A DNA stretch of 64,000 bases from Nevskia sp. (GTDB taxonomy: Bacteria; Pseudomonadota; Gammaproteobacteria; Nevskiales; Nevskiaceae), in the NCBI RefSeq assembly GCF_021732705.1, contig NZ_JAKFUM010000013.1, positions 1 through 64,000 of the forward strand. The letters run 5' to 3'. Of this stretch, positions 27,001 to 36,416 are shown piece after piece (positions within the stretch are counted from its first letter, which is position 1; every line of letters begins with the position of its first letter). The notes under the pieces were generated by a model that did no database searches, was not told the origin of the DNA, and saw only the letters and a list, made by a program, of their open reading frames with translations. Made by a program: the position numbers and the translations under genes.

Positions 27001-28329
27001 TCATTGCCGGCGAAACGCGATGCGCTGACCGAACGCCTGCGGCCGCAGCGCGCCATCGCGGTAGACCAGCTTGCCGTTGACCCAGGTGGCGTCGATGCGG
27101 GCCTTGAACCGGTGACCGTCGAACGGCGACCAGCCACACTTGTAGCGGATGCTTTCCGGCGTGACATCGGTCTTGCCGTTCGGATCGACGATCACGAGAT
27201 CGGCGTAGCCGCCTTCGCGCAGATAGCCGCGATCGACGATGCCGAAACGCTCGGCCGGCGCGTGGCAGGCGCGCTCGATCACCGTTTCCAGCGACAGCTC
27301 GCCGCGCTCGACCAGCTCCAGCAGCGCCAGCAGGCTGTGCTGCACCAGCGGCAGGCCGCTCGGCGCCTTGAAGTACGTGTTGGCCTTTTCGGCCGCCGTG
27401 TGCGGCGCGTGATCGGTGGCGATGATGTCGATGACGCCATCGCGCACGGCAGCGACGAGCGCTTCGCGATCGGCCAGCGTCTTGACCGACGGATTGCACT
27501 TCAGCTTCGAACCCAGATGCGGGTAGTAGCTTTCGTCGAAGTACAGGTGATGGACGCAGGCCTCGACACTGATCTGCTTGGTCTTGACGTCACCCTTGGC
27601 GAAGAAGTGCAGCTCGCTGGCCGAAGTCATGTGCAGCACGTGCAGTCGCGTGCCGTGCTTCTTCGCCAGCCCCACGGCCAGCTCCGTCGACTTGTAGCAG
27701 GCCGCCGCCGAGCGAATGTACGGATGTTCGGAAAACGGCACGTCCTCGCCGTACTTCGCACGCGCCGCGTCCTCGGCGATCTTGATCATCGGCGTGTCTT
27801 CGCAGTGCGTGACGATCATCACCGGCGCGCGCTGGAAGATCTTGTCGAGCGTGTCCGGGTTGTCGACCAGCATGTTGCCGGTCGACGCGCCCATGAAGAT
27901 TTTGATCGCGCAGGCCTCACCGGGCTGCAGCGCTTCCAGCTCGCTCAGATTGTCGTTGGTGGTGCCCATGTAGAACGCGTGGTTCGCGAAGGTGCGGCCG
28001 GCGGCGATGCGGTACTTGTCGGCCAGCGCCTCGCGCGTGATCGTCTGAGGATTGACGTTCGGCATGTCGAAGAAGCTGGTCACGCCACCGGCCACCGCGG
28101 CCGCCGATTCGGTCGCCAGATCGCCCTTGGCGGTCAGGCCCGGCTCGCGGAAATGCACCTGATCGTCGATCAGCCCGGGCAGCAGCAATCGGCCCTTGGC
28201 GTCGAACACTTCGACGCCCTTGGGCGCGGTGATCTTCGGCGCGATCTTGGCGATGCGCTCGCCGTCGATCAGCAGATCGGCCTCGAAGCGCTGTCCTTCG
28301 TTGATGAGGGTGGCGTTGGTGATGAGCAT
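27001..28329 (-). CDS. pyrC: Dihydroorotase
   Basis: 442 residues. Amidohydrolase that cyclises carbamoyl-aspartate in pyrimidine synthesis. The metal site begins GLIDDQVHFREPG: the first His of the usual HxH is Gln (residue 57), with His 59 and Arg 61 kept. The rest of the site is recognisable (AIKIFMGAS with the carboxylated Lys; VTHCED; HVLHMTSASE; IIATDHAPH). This Gln-containing variant is known in one subgroup of bacterial dihydroorotases. It follows rsmE by 37 bases in a minus-strand cluster. Confidence 0.93.
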   Translation of the reverse strand: MLITNATLINEGQRFEADLLIDGERIAKIAPKITAPKGVEVFDAKGRLLLPGLIDDQVHFREPGLTAKGDLATESAAAVAGGVTSFFDMPNVNPQTITREALADKYRIAAGRTFANHAFYMGTTNDNLSELEALQPGEACAIKIFMGASTGNMLVDNPDTLDKIFQRAPVMIVTHCEDTPMIKIAEDAARAKYGEDVPFSEHPYIRSAAACYKSTELAVGLAKKHGTRLHVLHMTSASELHFFAKGDVKTKQISVEACVHHLYFDESYYPHLGSKLKCNPSVKTLADREALVAAVRDGVIDIIATDHAPHTAAEKANTYFKAPSGLPLVQHSLLALLELVERGELSLETVIERACHAPAERFGIVDRGYLREGGYADLVIVDPNGKTDVTPESIRYKCGWSPFDGHRFKARIDATWVNGKLVYRDGALRPQAFGQRIAFRRQ

Positions 28330-28366
28330 GGTTTCACCGTCGATTGAACGTCGGCAATTATGCGCC

Positions 28367-29092
28367 TCAGCCCAGATCGCCCCACAACAATTGCAGCGCC
28401 GCCAAGGTCGCCACCCCGGCCGTCTCGGTGCGCAGCACGCGCGGACCGAGGCCGATGCCGACGCAGCCGGCACGGCGCGCGGCGGCGACTTCGGCGTCGG
28501 ACAGCCCGCCTTCCGGGCCGATCAGCAGCGCCACGCGCTTCGACATCGGCAAGGACTTGAGCGAGACCGATTCGGTCGGCGCCAGCACCAGCCGCAGTGC
28601 ATCGTCAGCCGGTGTCGCGAGCCAGTGATCGAGCTTGATCACGGCGGCGACATCCGGGACCACCGTGCGCCCGCTCTGTTCGCAGGCGGAGCTTGCAACC
28701 CCACGCCAGTGTTCGAGTTTCTTGTCCCAGCGCTCGGCATCGAGCTTGACCACGCTGCGCTCGGACAGCACCGGAACGATGCGCGTCACCCCCAGCTCGA
28801 CCGCCTTCTGGATCGTGTAGTCCATGCGGTCACCCTTCGACACGCACTGCACCAGGGTCACGTCGAGCGGCGATTCGCGCTGGCAGTCGTCGAAGCCGTC
28901 GATGCGCACCGTCACGTCGCGCCGGCCGACGGCGGTGATCGTGGCGCCGTACTCGCCTCCGTCGCCGTTGAACAGGGTCAGGGCTTCGCCCACGCGCATC
29001 CGCAGCACCTGCGCGACATGGCGCGCGGCGTCGTCGGGCAGATCAAGCGAGGTGCCGACTGCCAGCGGCGCGGCAACATGGATGCGGGTCAT
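28367..29092 (-). CDS. rsmE: 16S rRNA (uracil-1498-N3)-methyltransferase
   Basis: 241 residues of the SPOUT/RsmE family, methylating U1498 of 16S rRNA with SAM. Visible: N-terminal PUA-like part (MTRIHVAAPL; HVAQVLRMRVGEALTLFNG), ELGVTRIVPVLSERSV, and the knotted SAM site LLIGPEGGLSDAEV and GLGPRVLRTETAGVATLAALQ. Its ATG overlaps the stop of the upstream peptidase gene by 4 bases. Confidence 0.95.
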   Translation of the reverse strand: MTRIHVAAPLAVGTSLDLPDDAARHVAQVLRMRVGEALTLFNGDGGEYGATITAVGRRDVTVRIDGFDDCQRESPLDVTLVQCVSKGDRMDYTIQKAVELGVTRIVPVLSERSVVKLDAERWDKKLEHWRGVASSACEQSGRTVVPDVAAVIKLDHWLATPADDALRLVLAPTESVSLKSLPMSKRVALLIGPEGGLSDAEVAAARRAGCVGIGLGPRVLRTETAGVATLAALQLLWGDLG

Positions 29093-30183
29093 GGCGAGGC
29101 GGTGGGGATCGTGTCGGGTGTGCTCGGGGCGGCCGGTGTCGCGGACGGCTCCAGCGCGGCAGAACGGGCGGCGGCGCTGCCATCGGCCAGCCGGCGTGCG
29201 GCGGCGAAGAACGCAGGCCAGGTCTTGCCGGAGCGGTCGTACAGCGACGCGAACCCGGGCAGCCACTGGTGATACAGGCCGAACGGCAGCAGCTTGGCGT
29301 TGTTGATCTCGCCATCGATCCAGCCGTCGTAGCCGCGATAGCCCTGCCACGCGCCATCACGCAGCGCACGGTAGTCGGCCCGCAGTCGTTCGATCTCGGT
29401 CTGCTTGCGCGCGCGCATCGCCGGCGCCGGCAGGCCGCTTGCGTAGAGCGCCCTCAGCCGCTCGCGCAGCGCGAGGATCAGTTCGGCGAACTGATCGGCC
29501 CGCTGGCTGCGCGTGCTGTCGGCCGGCGGCGTGCCGCGCGCCGCGTGCCACTGGCGCAGGCCCTGCTGCTCGACGAACGTCGCGAAGCTTTCGTTGAACC
29601 GGGTGTCGCCCTTCAGGTACAGCTGCTGGTGCGCCAGCTCGTGGAAGATCGTGCCGACCAGTTCGTCGTCGTCCCAGCGCAGCATGGTGTTCAGCACCGG
29701 ATCGTCGAACCAGCCGAGGGTCGAGTACGCGGGCACGTTGCCGACGTGAACCTCGTAGCCCTGTGCCTTCAGTCGTTCGACTTCCGCCTTCGCGCGCGTA
29801 CCGTCGTAGTAGCCGCGGTAGGCGACACAGCCGGCGATCGGAAAGCAGTGCTCGACCGCGTCCAGCGAGAACTCGGGCGTGGCAAAGACGTTCTGCAGCA
29901 CGTACGGGCGACCGAGGTCCGCGTAGTCGGTGTAGCTGCCGTTGCGCGGCAGCGCGAGCTGATCGGACGCGAACGCCCGCGCCTCCAGCGCCAGTTTCAG
30001 GCGCGCGCGCAGCCTGTCGTCGGTGGCCGGATCGGCCACCAGCGTCGCGATCGGCTGGCGCGCCGCGAGCAGCGCGTACTGGCCTTTCGCGAGGTGGGCG
30101 TAGTAGTCGATCGTGCTGCAGCCGCTCAGACACACCGCAGCCCCCAGCATCAGCATCCGCACTGCCGGCCGCTGTGCAATCAC
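29089..30183 (-). CDS. Putative aminopeptidase-type lipoprotein (COG4324-like)
   Basis: 364 residues. Signal peptide with lipobox LSGC (Cys near residue 22), then a conserved domain with the metalloprotease motif FHELAHQ (HExxH, about residue 180) and a downstream glutamate candidate in FNESFATFVEQQG. These are features of a putative membrane-anchored zinc aminopeptidase family (COG4324). The substrate is unknown. Start ATG 30183 overlaps the upstream CYTH gene stop by 4 bases, and the stop overlaps rsmE by 4 bases: a translationally coupled trio. Confidence 0.82.
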   Translation of the reverse strand: MIAQRPAVRMLMLGAAVCLSGCSTIDYYAHLAKGQYALLAARQPIATLVADPATDDRLRARLKLALEARAFASDQLALPRNGSYTDYADLGRPYVLQNVFATPEFSLDAVEHCFPIAGCVAYRGYYDGTRAKAEVERLKAQGYEVHVGNVPAYSTLGWFDDPVLNTMLRWDDDELVGTIFHELAHQQLYLKGDTRFNESFATFVEQQGLRQWHAARGTPPADSTRSQRADQFAELILALRERLRALYASGLPAPAMRARKQTEIERLRADYRALRDGAWQGYRGYDGWIDGEINNAKLLPFGLYHQWLPGFASLYDRSGKTWPAFFAAARRLADGSAAARSAALEPSATPAAPSTPDTIPTASP

Positions 30184-30686
30184 GGCCGCCGGGCCATCTC
30201 GAAGTACGAGCCCTCGATCAGCTGATCCTTCGTCACGCCGAGGGCGGCCAGCGTCGCCTCGACGAACGCGCGCTCGGCTTGCCAGTCGCCACCGTCCGGC
30301 ATCACCGCTTCGATCTCGCCGAGCAGGCCGAGGCCGTCGACCTCGTCCAGATGCAGGCGCACGTTGCGGCAGAGCAGCAGCGTGCGGCGCTTGCGCACTT
30401 CGGCCAGCACGCCGAGCGTGCCGGCGAGCAAGGTCCGCATCGCGGCCGGATCGGGCACCGGCACCATCTGGTATTCGCTCAGCTGCAGGCCATCCCGCTC
30501 CACGCGGCCGTAACCGATCATGTAGCTGCGATGGTCTTCCTCGCGCAGCTTGAGCTTGCCGGTGGCGACGACGAAGAACGTGTCGCGCTGGTTCAGCACC
30601 GCTTCCGGGCGGTAGCCGATGGCGATGGCAGCCGCCTGCGCGGCCGCGTGGTCCGGCAACCGGAATTTCGCTTCGAGATTGAACAT
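30180..30686 (-). CDS. CYTH-domain protein (class IV adenylate cyclase / thiamine-triphosphatase-like)
   Basis: 168 residues. The CYTH tunnel-fold ligands are visible: NLEAKFRL at the start (ExExK-like), TGKLKLREED, RVRLHLDEVDGLG-like and GLLGEIEAV. Members include CyaB adenylate cyclases and triphosphatases acting on inorganic or nucleoside triphosphates with Mg. The precise activity is unclear. It begins 14 bases after the molybdopterin oxidoreductase stop and overlaps the following gene by 4 bases. Confidence 0.82.
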   Translation of the reverse strand: MFNLEAKFRLPDHAAAQAAAIAIGYRPEAVLNQRDTFFVVATGKLKLREEDHRSYMIGYGRVERDGLQLSEYQMVPVPDPAAMRTLLAGTLGVLAEVRKRRTLLLCRNVRLHLDEVDGLGLLGEIEAVMPDGGDWQAERAFVEATLAALGVTKDQLIEGSYFEMARRP

Positions 30687-30700
30687 GCGGCGATACGCAA

Positions 30701-32851
30701 TCAGGCGGCGGCGACGGTCACCGGCACGCCGTTCAGCGCGGCATTGCCACAGACGGCATCGAGGTACTGGTCATCGGTCAGGTCGTTCGGGCTGACGCCG
30801 GCATGCGCTTCGGCGATGCCGATCCGCGTGCCGGCGCGATCATGGCCCCAGCCGTGCGGCAGGCTGACCACGCCCGGCATCATCGCGTCCGAGGCTTCGA
30901 CCTCGACCTCGACCGCGCCGACCCGTGACGCGACGCGCACCTTGGCGCCGTCCCGCAGGCCGCGCGCGGCGAGATCGCCCGGGTGCATCAGCAGGCGGTT
31001 GCGCACCGGGCCCTTCACCAGGCGCTGCGAGTTGTGCATCCACGAGTTGTTGCTGCGGACATGGCGGCGGCCGATCAGCGACAGGCCTGACTCGCTAGCC
31101 ACACCTCTGATTTCCTTCGCGAAATCGGCAAGCTCGGCAATCATCGCGGGCGGCGCGCACAGGATAAACTTGCCCGGCGTCTGCAGCCGTTGCGGCAGGC
31201 TCGGTTCCAGCGCGCCGAGATCGACACCATGCGGGGCCGCCTTCAACGCGGCGAGCGACAGCTTCATCGGGTGTTTGCGCATGCCGCCGTACGGGCCGAT
31301 CTGCAGGCCCATGTCGACCACCTGATCCGGCCGCGGATGCGGCGTGCGCTTGGACCCAAGCCGCGCCGCGATGCGATCGCCGAGCGCTTCGAAGATTTCC
31401 CAGTCATGCCGGGCATCGGCCGGCCGCTCGAACAGTGGCGCGCTGTAGCGCGCGGTGTTGCGAACGGCGAACGCGTGGAAGATCAGATCGTAGTGATCGT
31501 GTTCGAGCGTGCAGGTCGGCGGCAGGATCACATCGGCGTGGCGCGTGGTCTCGTTCAGGTAGAAGTCGATCGAGACCATGAAATCGAGCGCGTCGAGCGC
31601 CCGGTCAAGCTGCGCGCCGTTCGGCGTGGACAGCACGGGGTTGCCGGCCATCGTGATCAGCGCGCGAACCTGGCCTTCGCCTTCAGTGAGAATCTCTTCG
31701 GCAAGGGCCGCCACCGGCAACTCGCCACCGAACTCCGGCAGGCCGCGCACGCGGCTCTTCCAGCGGCCGAAGCTGCCGGGTTTCGAGGTCGGGTTGTCGA
31801 TCAGATCGACCGCCGGCTGGGTGAACAGCGCGCCGCCTTCGCGATCGAGATTGCCGGTGACGATGTTCAGCAGCTGGATCAGCCACTGGCACAAGGTGCC
31901 GCGCACCTGCGTCGACACGCCCATGCGGCCGTAGGCCGCCGCGCGCGGCGCGCTCGCGAACGCGCGGGCGATGCGCTCGATCGTCGGGATGTCGATGCCG
32001 CAGTGCGCCGACAGCGCGTCGAGATCGAGCGCGCCGATGTCGGCCATCGCCACTTCCAGCCCGTCCTCGAAGCCGGACAGGCGGCCCGGACGCGCAAGGT
32101 TGTCGCGGTCGATGATCTTCAGCAGTGCCGCGAGGAACGCGGCATCGGTGCCCGGGCGGATGAACAGGTGCTCGTCGGCGACTTCCGCGGTTTCGGTCCG
32201 GCGCGGATCGAGCAGCACCAGCTTGCCGCCACGCGCCTGCAGCGCCTTCAGCCGCTTCGGAAACGCCGGCACGGTCATCAGGCTGCCGTTCGAGGCCATC
32301 GGGTTGGCGCCGAGCACCAGCAGGTAGTCGCAGCGGTCGATGTCGGCGATCGGCACGAGCAGCTGGTGACCGTACATCCAGTACGCCAGCAGTTGGTGCG
32401 GCAGCTGGTCGACCGAGGTCGCCGAGAACCGGTTCTTCGTGCGGATCGTGCCGAGGAAGCGCGGACCGTGGGTCAGGCCGCCGTAGTTGTGGACCGTCGG
32501 GTTGCCGAGGTAGTTGGCCACCGCATCCGGGCCGTGTTTCTCGACGATGCCGCACAGGCGGTCGGCCACGAGATCGAACGCGGCTTCCCATTCCATCGGT
32601 TCCCAGCCCGACTCGGTGCGGCGGATCGGCTGACGCAGGCGGTCCGGGTCCTCGTACAGGTCCTTCAGGGCGACGGCCTTCGGGCAGATGTGGCCCTGCG
32701 ACAGCGGGTCGGCGTCGTCCGGGCGGATCGACAGGATCTCGTTCCCGCGCACGCGGATTTCGAGGCCGCAGATCGCTTCGCAGAGATTGCAGGCGCGGTG
32801 GTGGATGCGTTCGTCGGCGGGCGACACGCTGGCGGCTTTGGTCTGGTCCAT
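30701..32851 (-). CDS. Molybdopterin-dependent oxidoreductase, [4Fe-4S]-containing
   Basis: 716 residues of the DMSO-reductase superfamily. The N-terminal iron-sulfur motif CNLCEAICGLEIRVRG ... HICPKA (CxxCxxxC-x26-31-C) is intact. Typical Mo-bis-MGD segments follow: YLLVLGANPMASNG, LVLLDPRRTETA, RPGTDAAFL and the C-terminal HGWGHDRAG with SPNDLTDD. Without a signal peptide it should be cytoplasmic. The substrate is unknown (related groups are annotated as formate dehydrogenase-like or acetylene hydratase-like). Good ribosome binding site GAGGAGA. First gene of the cluster leading to pyrC. Confidence 0.88.
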   Translation of the reverse strand: MDQTKAASVSPADERIHHRACNLCEAICGLEIRVRGNEILSIRPDDADPLSQGHICPKAVALKDLYEDPDRLRQPIRRTESGWEPMEWEAAFDLVADRLCGIVEKHGPDAVANYLGNPTVHNYGGLTHGPRFLGTIRTKNRFSATSVDQLPHQLLAYWMYGHQLLVPIADIDRCDYLLVLGANPMASNGSLMTVPAFPKRLKALQARGGKLVLLDPRRTETAEVADEHLFIRPGTDAAFLAALLKIIDRDNLARPGRLSGFEDGLEVAMADIGALDLDALSAHCGIDIPTIERIARAFASAPRAAAYGRMGVSTQVRGTLCQWLIQLLNIVTGNLDREGGALFTQPAVDLIDNPTSKPGSFGRWKSRVRGLPEFGGELPVAALAEEILTEGEGQVRALITMAGNPVLSTPNGAQLDRALDALDFMVSIDFYLNETTRHADVILPPTCTLEHDHYDLIFHAFAVRNTARYSAPLFERPADARHDWEIFEALGDRIAARLGSKRTPHPRPDQVVDMGLQIGPYGGMRKHPMKLSLAALKAAPHGVDLGALEPSLPQRLQTPGKFILCAPPAMIAELADFAKEIRGVASESGLSLIGRRHVRSNNSWMHNSQRLVKGPVRNRLLMHPGDLAARGLRDGAKVRVASRVGAVEVEVEASDAMMPGVVSLPHGWGHDRAGTRIGIAEAHAGVSPNDLTDDQYLDAVCGNAALNGVPVTVAAA

Positions 32852-32904
32852 GGGGGTCTCCTCTCGGCGATCACCTTAGCGCGTCCGGCCTCTCCGCGGC
32901 CACG

Positions 32905-32935
32905 AAAAAGGCCACGTCGTCGCCGACGTGGCCTT
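32905..32935 (-). terminator. Intrinsic terminator of the subtilase gene
   Basis: A 12-bp perfect stem AAGGCCACGTCG / CGACGTGGCCTT around TCGC, followed on the minus strand by TTTTTCG. It lies 43 bases after the subtilase stop and just before the start of the molybdopterin oxidoreductase gene. Confidence 0.88.
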
Positions 32936-32977
32936 GGTCTGAATCGGCGAGCGACCGGAGTCGCGTCGCCGCGTTGC

Positions 32978-35482
32978 CTACGGCGCCGGCAGCGCGCCGA
33001 CCGTCACCACGGTGAACGACGCGATCGTCTCGCCGACCCGCACCTGCGCCGCCGCCGACTGGCCCAGGCCCAGCGGCGCCCGCAGCCGCAGCACGATGCG
33101 ATCGCCGGCACGCGCCGTGCCCGCCGCGCGAGTGAACGGGGCACCATTCAGCGAGTACTCGGCGGAAGCATCGGCGTTGACGCTGCCGAGGGTGATCGGC
33201 ACCGGCACGTTGATGCCGGTGACGAAGCCTTCGATGCTGGTCTGGCGGCTCAGCGGCAACACGTTGCGGGCAACCGGGAACTCGATCGGATTCGGCGTGG
33301 TGTCGGCACCGGTGGTCACCGCCCAGGTCGTAATGGTCGGGCCGATCGCGAGGTTGATGTTCAGCGTCGCGCCCGCCGCCTGCGCCGAGACGGTCCGAAG
33401 CCGGATCGTGTCTCCCGGAACCACCGTGCCGGCCGCCTGCGTGAACGCGCCGCCGTTGATCGAGTACTCCGCCGAGCTGCTGCCGCCGACCGAGACCGGC
33501 GATGGCGCGGTGATGCCGCTGATCGTCACGCTGTTGCTGGTGACGGTGGTGCTGAACGGCGCGTTGTTCAGCGGCACGAACTGCACGGCATCCGGCGTGA
33601 AGTCGACGGCCGCCGCCAGCGCCAGCGGTGCCCGGACAAAGCCGAAGCCGGAGTCGAAATCCGGGCCCGGGGCCAGGATGTCTTCCGCCGTGCTGCGCAT
33701 CGCATCGTAGATCTGCGTGGCAGTGGCGAACGGCGCCTGCTGGCGCAGCAGCGCGGCCACGGCGGCAAGGTGCGGCGCCGCGGCCGACGTACCGAAGAAA
33801 TTGTTGGCGCGGCCATCGGTGTCCTGACACTGGACGATCGGACGCGCCGACGCCGGCACATTGAACACCTGCCCGAAGAAGCTGGTGTTCGCACCATCCG
33901 GGCCGACGGCGTCCGGCTTCTGGCGAATGATCGGCGTGGCCAGACGAACGCCATCCGGCGTGCGCAGGATCGGCGTGCCGCCGCGTGACGAGAAGGTTTC
34001 CAGAATCGTCGGCCCGCCGTAGCAGGCGTTCGTGTTGAAGAAGCCCGCCGCGCCGGACGAGAAGGCGCCGGCCGCGGCCGTGTGGCCGAGCGCCGTGGCG
34101 CTGTTGGTCGGGAACGCGAACGGAATCGTCGACGTGCCGTAGTTGACGTACTTCACGCGGCCCGGCACCGGGCCGGAGTACACGTCGATGACGACGAACA
34201 GCGTGCGGGCGACACCGGTGTTGTTGGTGTAGTTCAGGAACTCGAACGGATCGCCGTTGACGTTGTTGGCGGCGCTCAGCGCAACGATGCCGCCAGCCGC
34301 GTTCAGCAGGTAGATGTCGATGTCGCTGGCGGAACCGGGCGCGCCCGGCGCAATCGACGCATACGGTTCGTCCCACTGCAGCGCGAGCGACAGGCGGGCC
34401 CCGTTGGCGATCGTGACCTGCTGACGGGTGACCTGATTCGGGCCCGGATCGAAATCGAACTGGATGCCGGTCGAGCCGGCATCGATGCGGGCACCGGTGG
34501 TCGACGAGCGCCACTCGGATTCCAGCGACTGCCGCGCCGAATTGCCGGCCGACGAGAAGTACGGCACACCGCGGGCGAATGCGGCATCCACCGCCTGCGC
34601 CACGATGCCGTCCTGGAACGACGGCTCGGCGAAGTAGCGCACGTCGTCGACGACGACACGGGCACCGGCGTCGATCAAGGCGCCGATGCCGTTGGCGAAG
34701 TCGGCCTGGCCGTCGAACGCGGTGTAGAACGACTGGCGCGAACCGGGGGCGACGTCCGCGATCAGCTGCACCATCGCACGGCCTTCGTCGGTGCCGCCGG
34801 TGCAACCCGGCAATTCCTTCAGCACGTTGACCGGATCGAACTCGCCGGCGGCGACATCGGCCGCGGCGTTCGGCTGCGTGGTCAGGCAGCCGAAGCTGTC
34901 CGACAGCACGCCGACGGTGATGCCGGCGCCGGTCGGGCCGAGGGCTGCCGTCGGCGGCCGGATCAGCGGTGCGCGCAGCGCGAAGTCGCCCTGGCTGACG
35001 AAGGCGCCGCGATCGGTCTGGGCCAGCACCGGGCGCGCTTCGAGCAGTTCCGGCATCAGGTCCATCGCGCCAAGTGCCGACACCGGCAGGCGCGCGCTGA
35101 GCATGCGGCCGTAGATCGAAACCCGGCTGGCTCCGAGGGCCTCGAGCGCCGCCGCGAGCGCCGCCGGATCGCGCTTGGCAGTGATGTCGAGTGCGACCAT
35201 CGGCTCACTGCCGCGCGACGACAGCGACATCTGCGGAAACGCGGCGAGCAATTGCTGCGCGGTCATCAGCGGGTGCGCGGCGAGCATCGAGCGCAGGCCC
35301 AGCAGGTCGCCGCCGAGGCGGGAGTTCTTGTAGACCGACAGCGGCAGCGTCGCGCTTTCAACGACGGCGGCACTTGCCGGCTGGTCGAGCGACGGGCTGT
35401 CGAGCACGCTGCCGACATCCGATGCCACGACCGCACAGGCGAAACAGGCCGCGATGGCAGCGGCCCAACGAGTTCCGATCAT
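32978..35482 (-). CDS. Exported subtilase-like peptidase with Glu at the His position
   Basis: 834 residues. Signal peptide MIGTRWAAAIAACFACAVVA, then a prodomain-like region. The S8-like catalytic domain shows GVLSDSFG (Asp about 195), VPYFSSAGNSARQ (Asn oxyanion, about 313) and FFGTSAAAPHLAAVAALL (Ser about 566). The block that normally carries HGT-x-M reads DEGRAMVQLIADVAPGS, so Glu about 233 replaces His. Two similar C-terminal modules follow (SAEYSINGGAFTQAAGTV and SAEYSLNGAPFTRAAGTA), probably beta-sandwich domains. A GGGAGTGAG site precedes ATG 35482. It is monocistronic with its own terminator. Confidence 0.85.
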   Translation of the reverse strand: MIGTRWAAAIAACFACAVVASDVGSVLDSPSLDQPASAAVVESATLPLSVYKNSRLGGDLLGLRSMLAAHPLMTAQQLLAAFPQMSLSSRGSEPMVALDITAKRDPAALAAALEALGASRVSIYGRMLSARLPVSALGAMDLMPELLEARPVLAQTDRGAFVSQGDFALRAPLIRPPTAALGPTGAGITVGVLSDSFGCLTTQPNAAADVAAGEFDPVNVLKELPGCTGGTDEGRAMVQLIADVAPGSRQSFYTAFDGQADFANGIGALIDAGARVVVDDVRYFAEPSFQDGIVAQAVDAAFARGVPYFSSAGNSARQSLESEWRSSTTGARIDAGSTGIQFDFDPGPNQVTRQQVTIANGARLSLALQWDEPYASIAPGAPGSASDIDIYLLNAAGGIVALSAANNVNGDPFEFLNYTNNTGVARTLFVVIDVYSGPVPGRVKYVNYGTSTIPFAFPTNSATALGHTAAAGAFSSGAAGFFNTNACYGGPTILETFSSRGGTPILRTPDGVRLATPIIRQKPDAVGPDGANTSFFGQVFNVPASARPIVQCQDTDGRANNFFGTSAAAPHLAAVAALLRQQAPFATATQIYDAMRSTAEDILAPGPDFDSGFGFVRAPLALAAAVDFTPDAVQFVPLNNAPFSTTVTSNSVTISGITAPSPVSVGGSSSAEYSINGGAFTQAAGTVVPGDTIRLRTVSAQAAGATLNINLAIGPTITTWAVTTGADTTPNPIEFPVARNVLPLSRQTSIEGFVTGINVPVPITLGSVNADASAEYSLNGAPFTRAAGTARAGDRIVLRLRAPLGLGQSAAAQVRVGETIASFTVVTVGALPAP

Positions 35483-35657
35483 GACCTCACTCCCGTAATG
35501 TTCGCGTCCCTGCGTCAACCCGTCCGATCCTGGCGGGCAGCGGTCCACTTGTCATCAGACTGTAAACGTCTGCCGAGCGCGAACGCACGCCCCGCCCCAC
35601 CGGACTTGATTGCGATCATCGAGCGACCGTTCGTCGCCATGCCGACCGACTGACCCC

Positions 35658-36371
35658 ATGCTTCCGAAGCCGCTGCGCCCCGCTGCCATCACGCTGGACC
35701 TCGACGACACGCTGTGGCCGATCGGCCCGACGATCCGCGCCGCCGAGGCGGTGGCCAACGCCTGGTTCGCCGAACACGCGCCGGCCGTGCTCGTGCAGTG
35801 GCCGGAGGCCGAGCGGATGCGGCTGCGGCAGCAGGTCGTGGCCGCGCACCCGGCGCAGAAGCACGATCTGGCGTTCCTGCGGCGAATGATGTTCCGCGCG
35901 ATGCTCGACGCCGCCGGCCATGATCCGGCCCGCGCCGACGAGGCCTTCGACCTGTTCATTGCCGAGCGCCAGCGCGTGAGCCTGTATCCGGGGGCGCGCG
36001 AAGCGCTGCAGCGGCTGGCGGCGCGCTACCCGATTGCGGCGGTGTCGAACGGCAATGCCGACCTGCAGACGATCGGATTGTCGGCGCACTTCCGCTTTTC
36101 GCTGTCGGCCAGCGACTACGGCGCGGCGAAGCCCGATCCGGGCATCTTTCTCGCCGCCTGCGCCCGGCTCGGCCATGCGCCGGACACCGTGCTGCACATC
36201 GGCGACGACCCGGTGACCGACGTGCTCGGCGCGCGGCGCGCCGGCCTGCTCGCCGGCTGGATCCAGCACGATGTGGCGGCCTGGCCGCATGCCGAGGCGC
36301 ATCCGGCGCATCAGCCGGATATCAGCGCGAAGGGCTTCGTCGACCTCGTCGACGCGCTGCTGGGCGACTGA
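35658..36371 (+). CDS. HAD-family phosphatase, YigB-like
   Basis: 237 residues. HAD motif I ITLDLDDTLWPI (residues about 11-22), motif II AAVSNGNAD, Lys in YGAAKPDPGIF, motif III/IV HIGDDPVTDVLGARRAG. YigB and relatives dephosphorylate flavin precursors and sugar phosphates with low specificity. The start ATG 35658 puts motif I at the usual distance from the N terminus. It is convergent with the MBL gene; a GGGCCGG/CCGGCCC inverted repeat sits between them (about 36384-36407). Confidence 0.9.
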   Translation: MLPKPLRPAAITLDLDDTLWPIGPTIRAAEAVANAWFAEHAPAVLVQWPEAERMRLRQQVVAAHPAQKHDLAFLRRMMFRAMLDAAGHDPARADEAFDLFIAERQRVSLYPGAREALQRLAARYPIAAVSNGNADLQTIGLSAHFRFSLSASDYGAAKPDPGIFLAACARLGHAPDTVLHIGDDPVTDVLGARRAGLLAGWIQHDVAAWPHAEAHPAHQPDISAKGFVDLVDALLGD

Positions 36372-36416
36372 TCCGGCAACGGGCCGGTGATTGCGCGCCG
36401 GCCCCGCAGGCGCGAC

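Noticed and set aside
31190-33988. 932-codon plus-strand frame
   Set aside because: It runs antisense through both the molybdopterin oxidoreductase and the subtilase genes, each with clear motifs, and has none itself.
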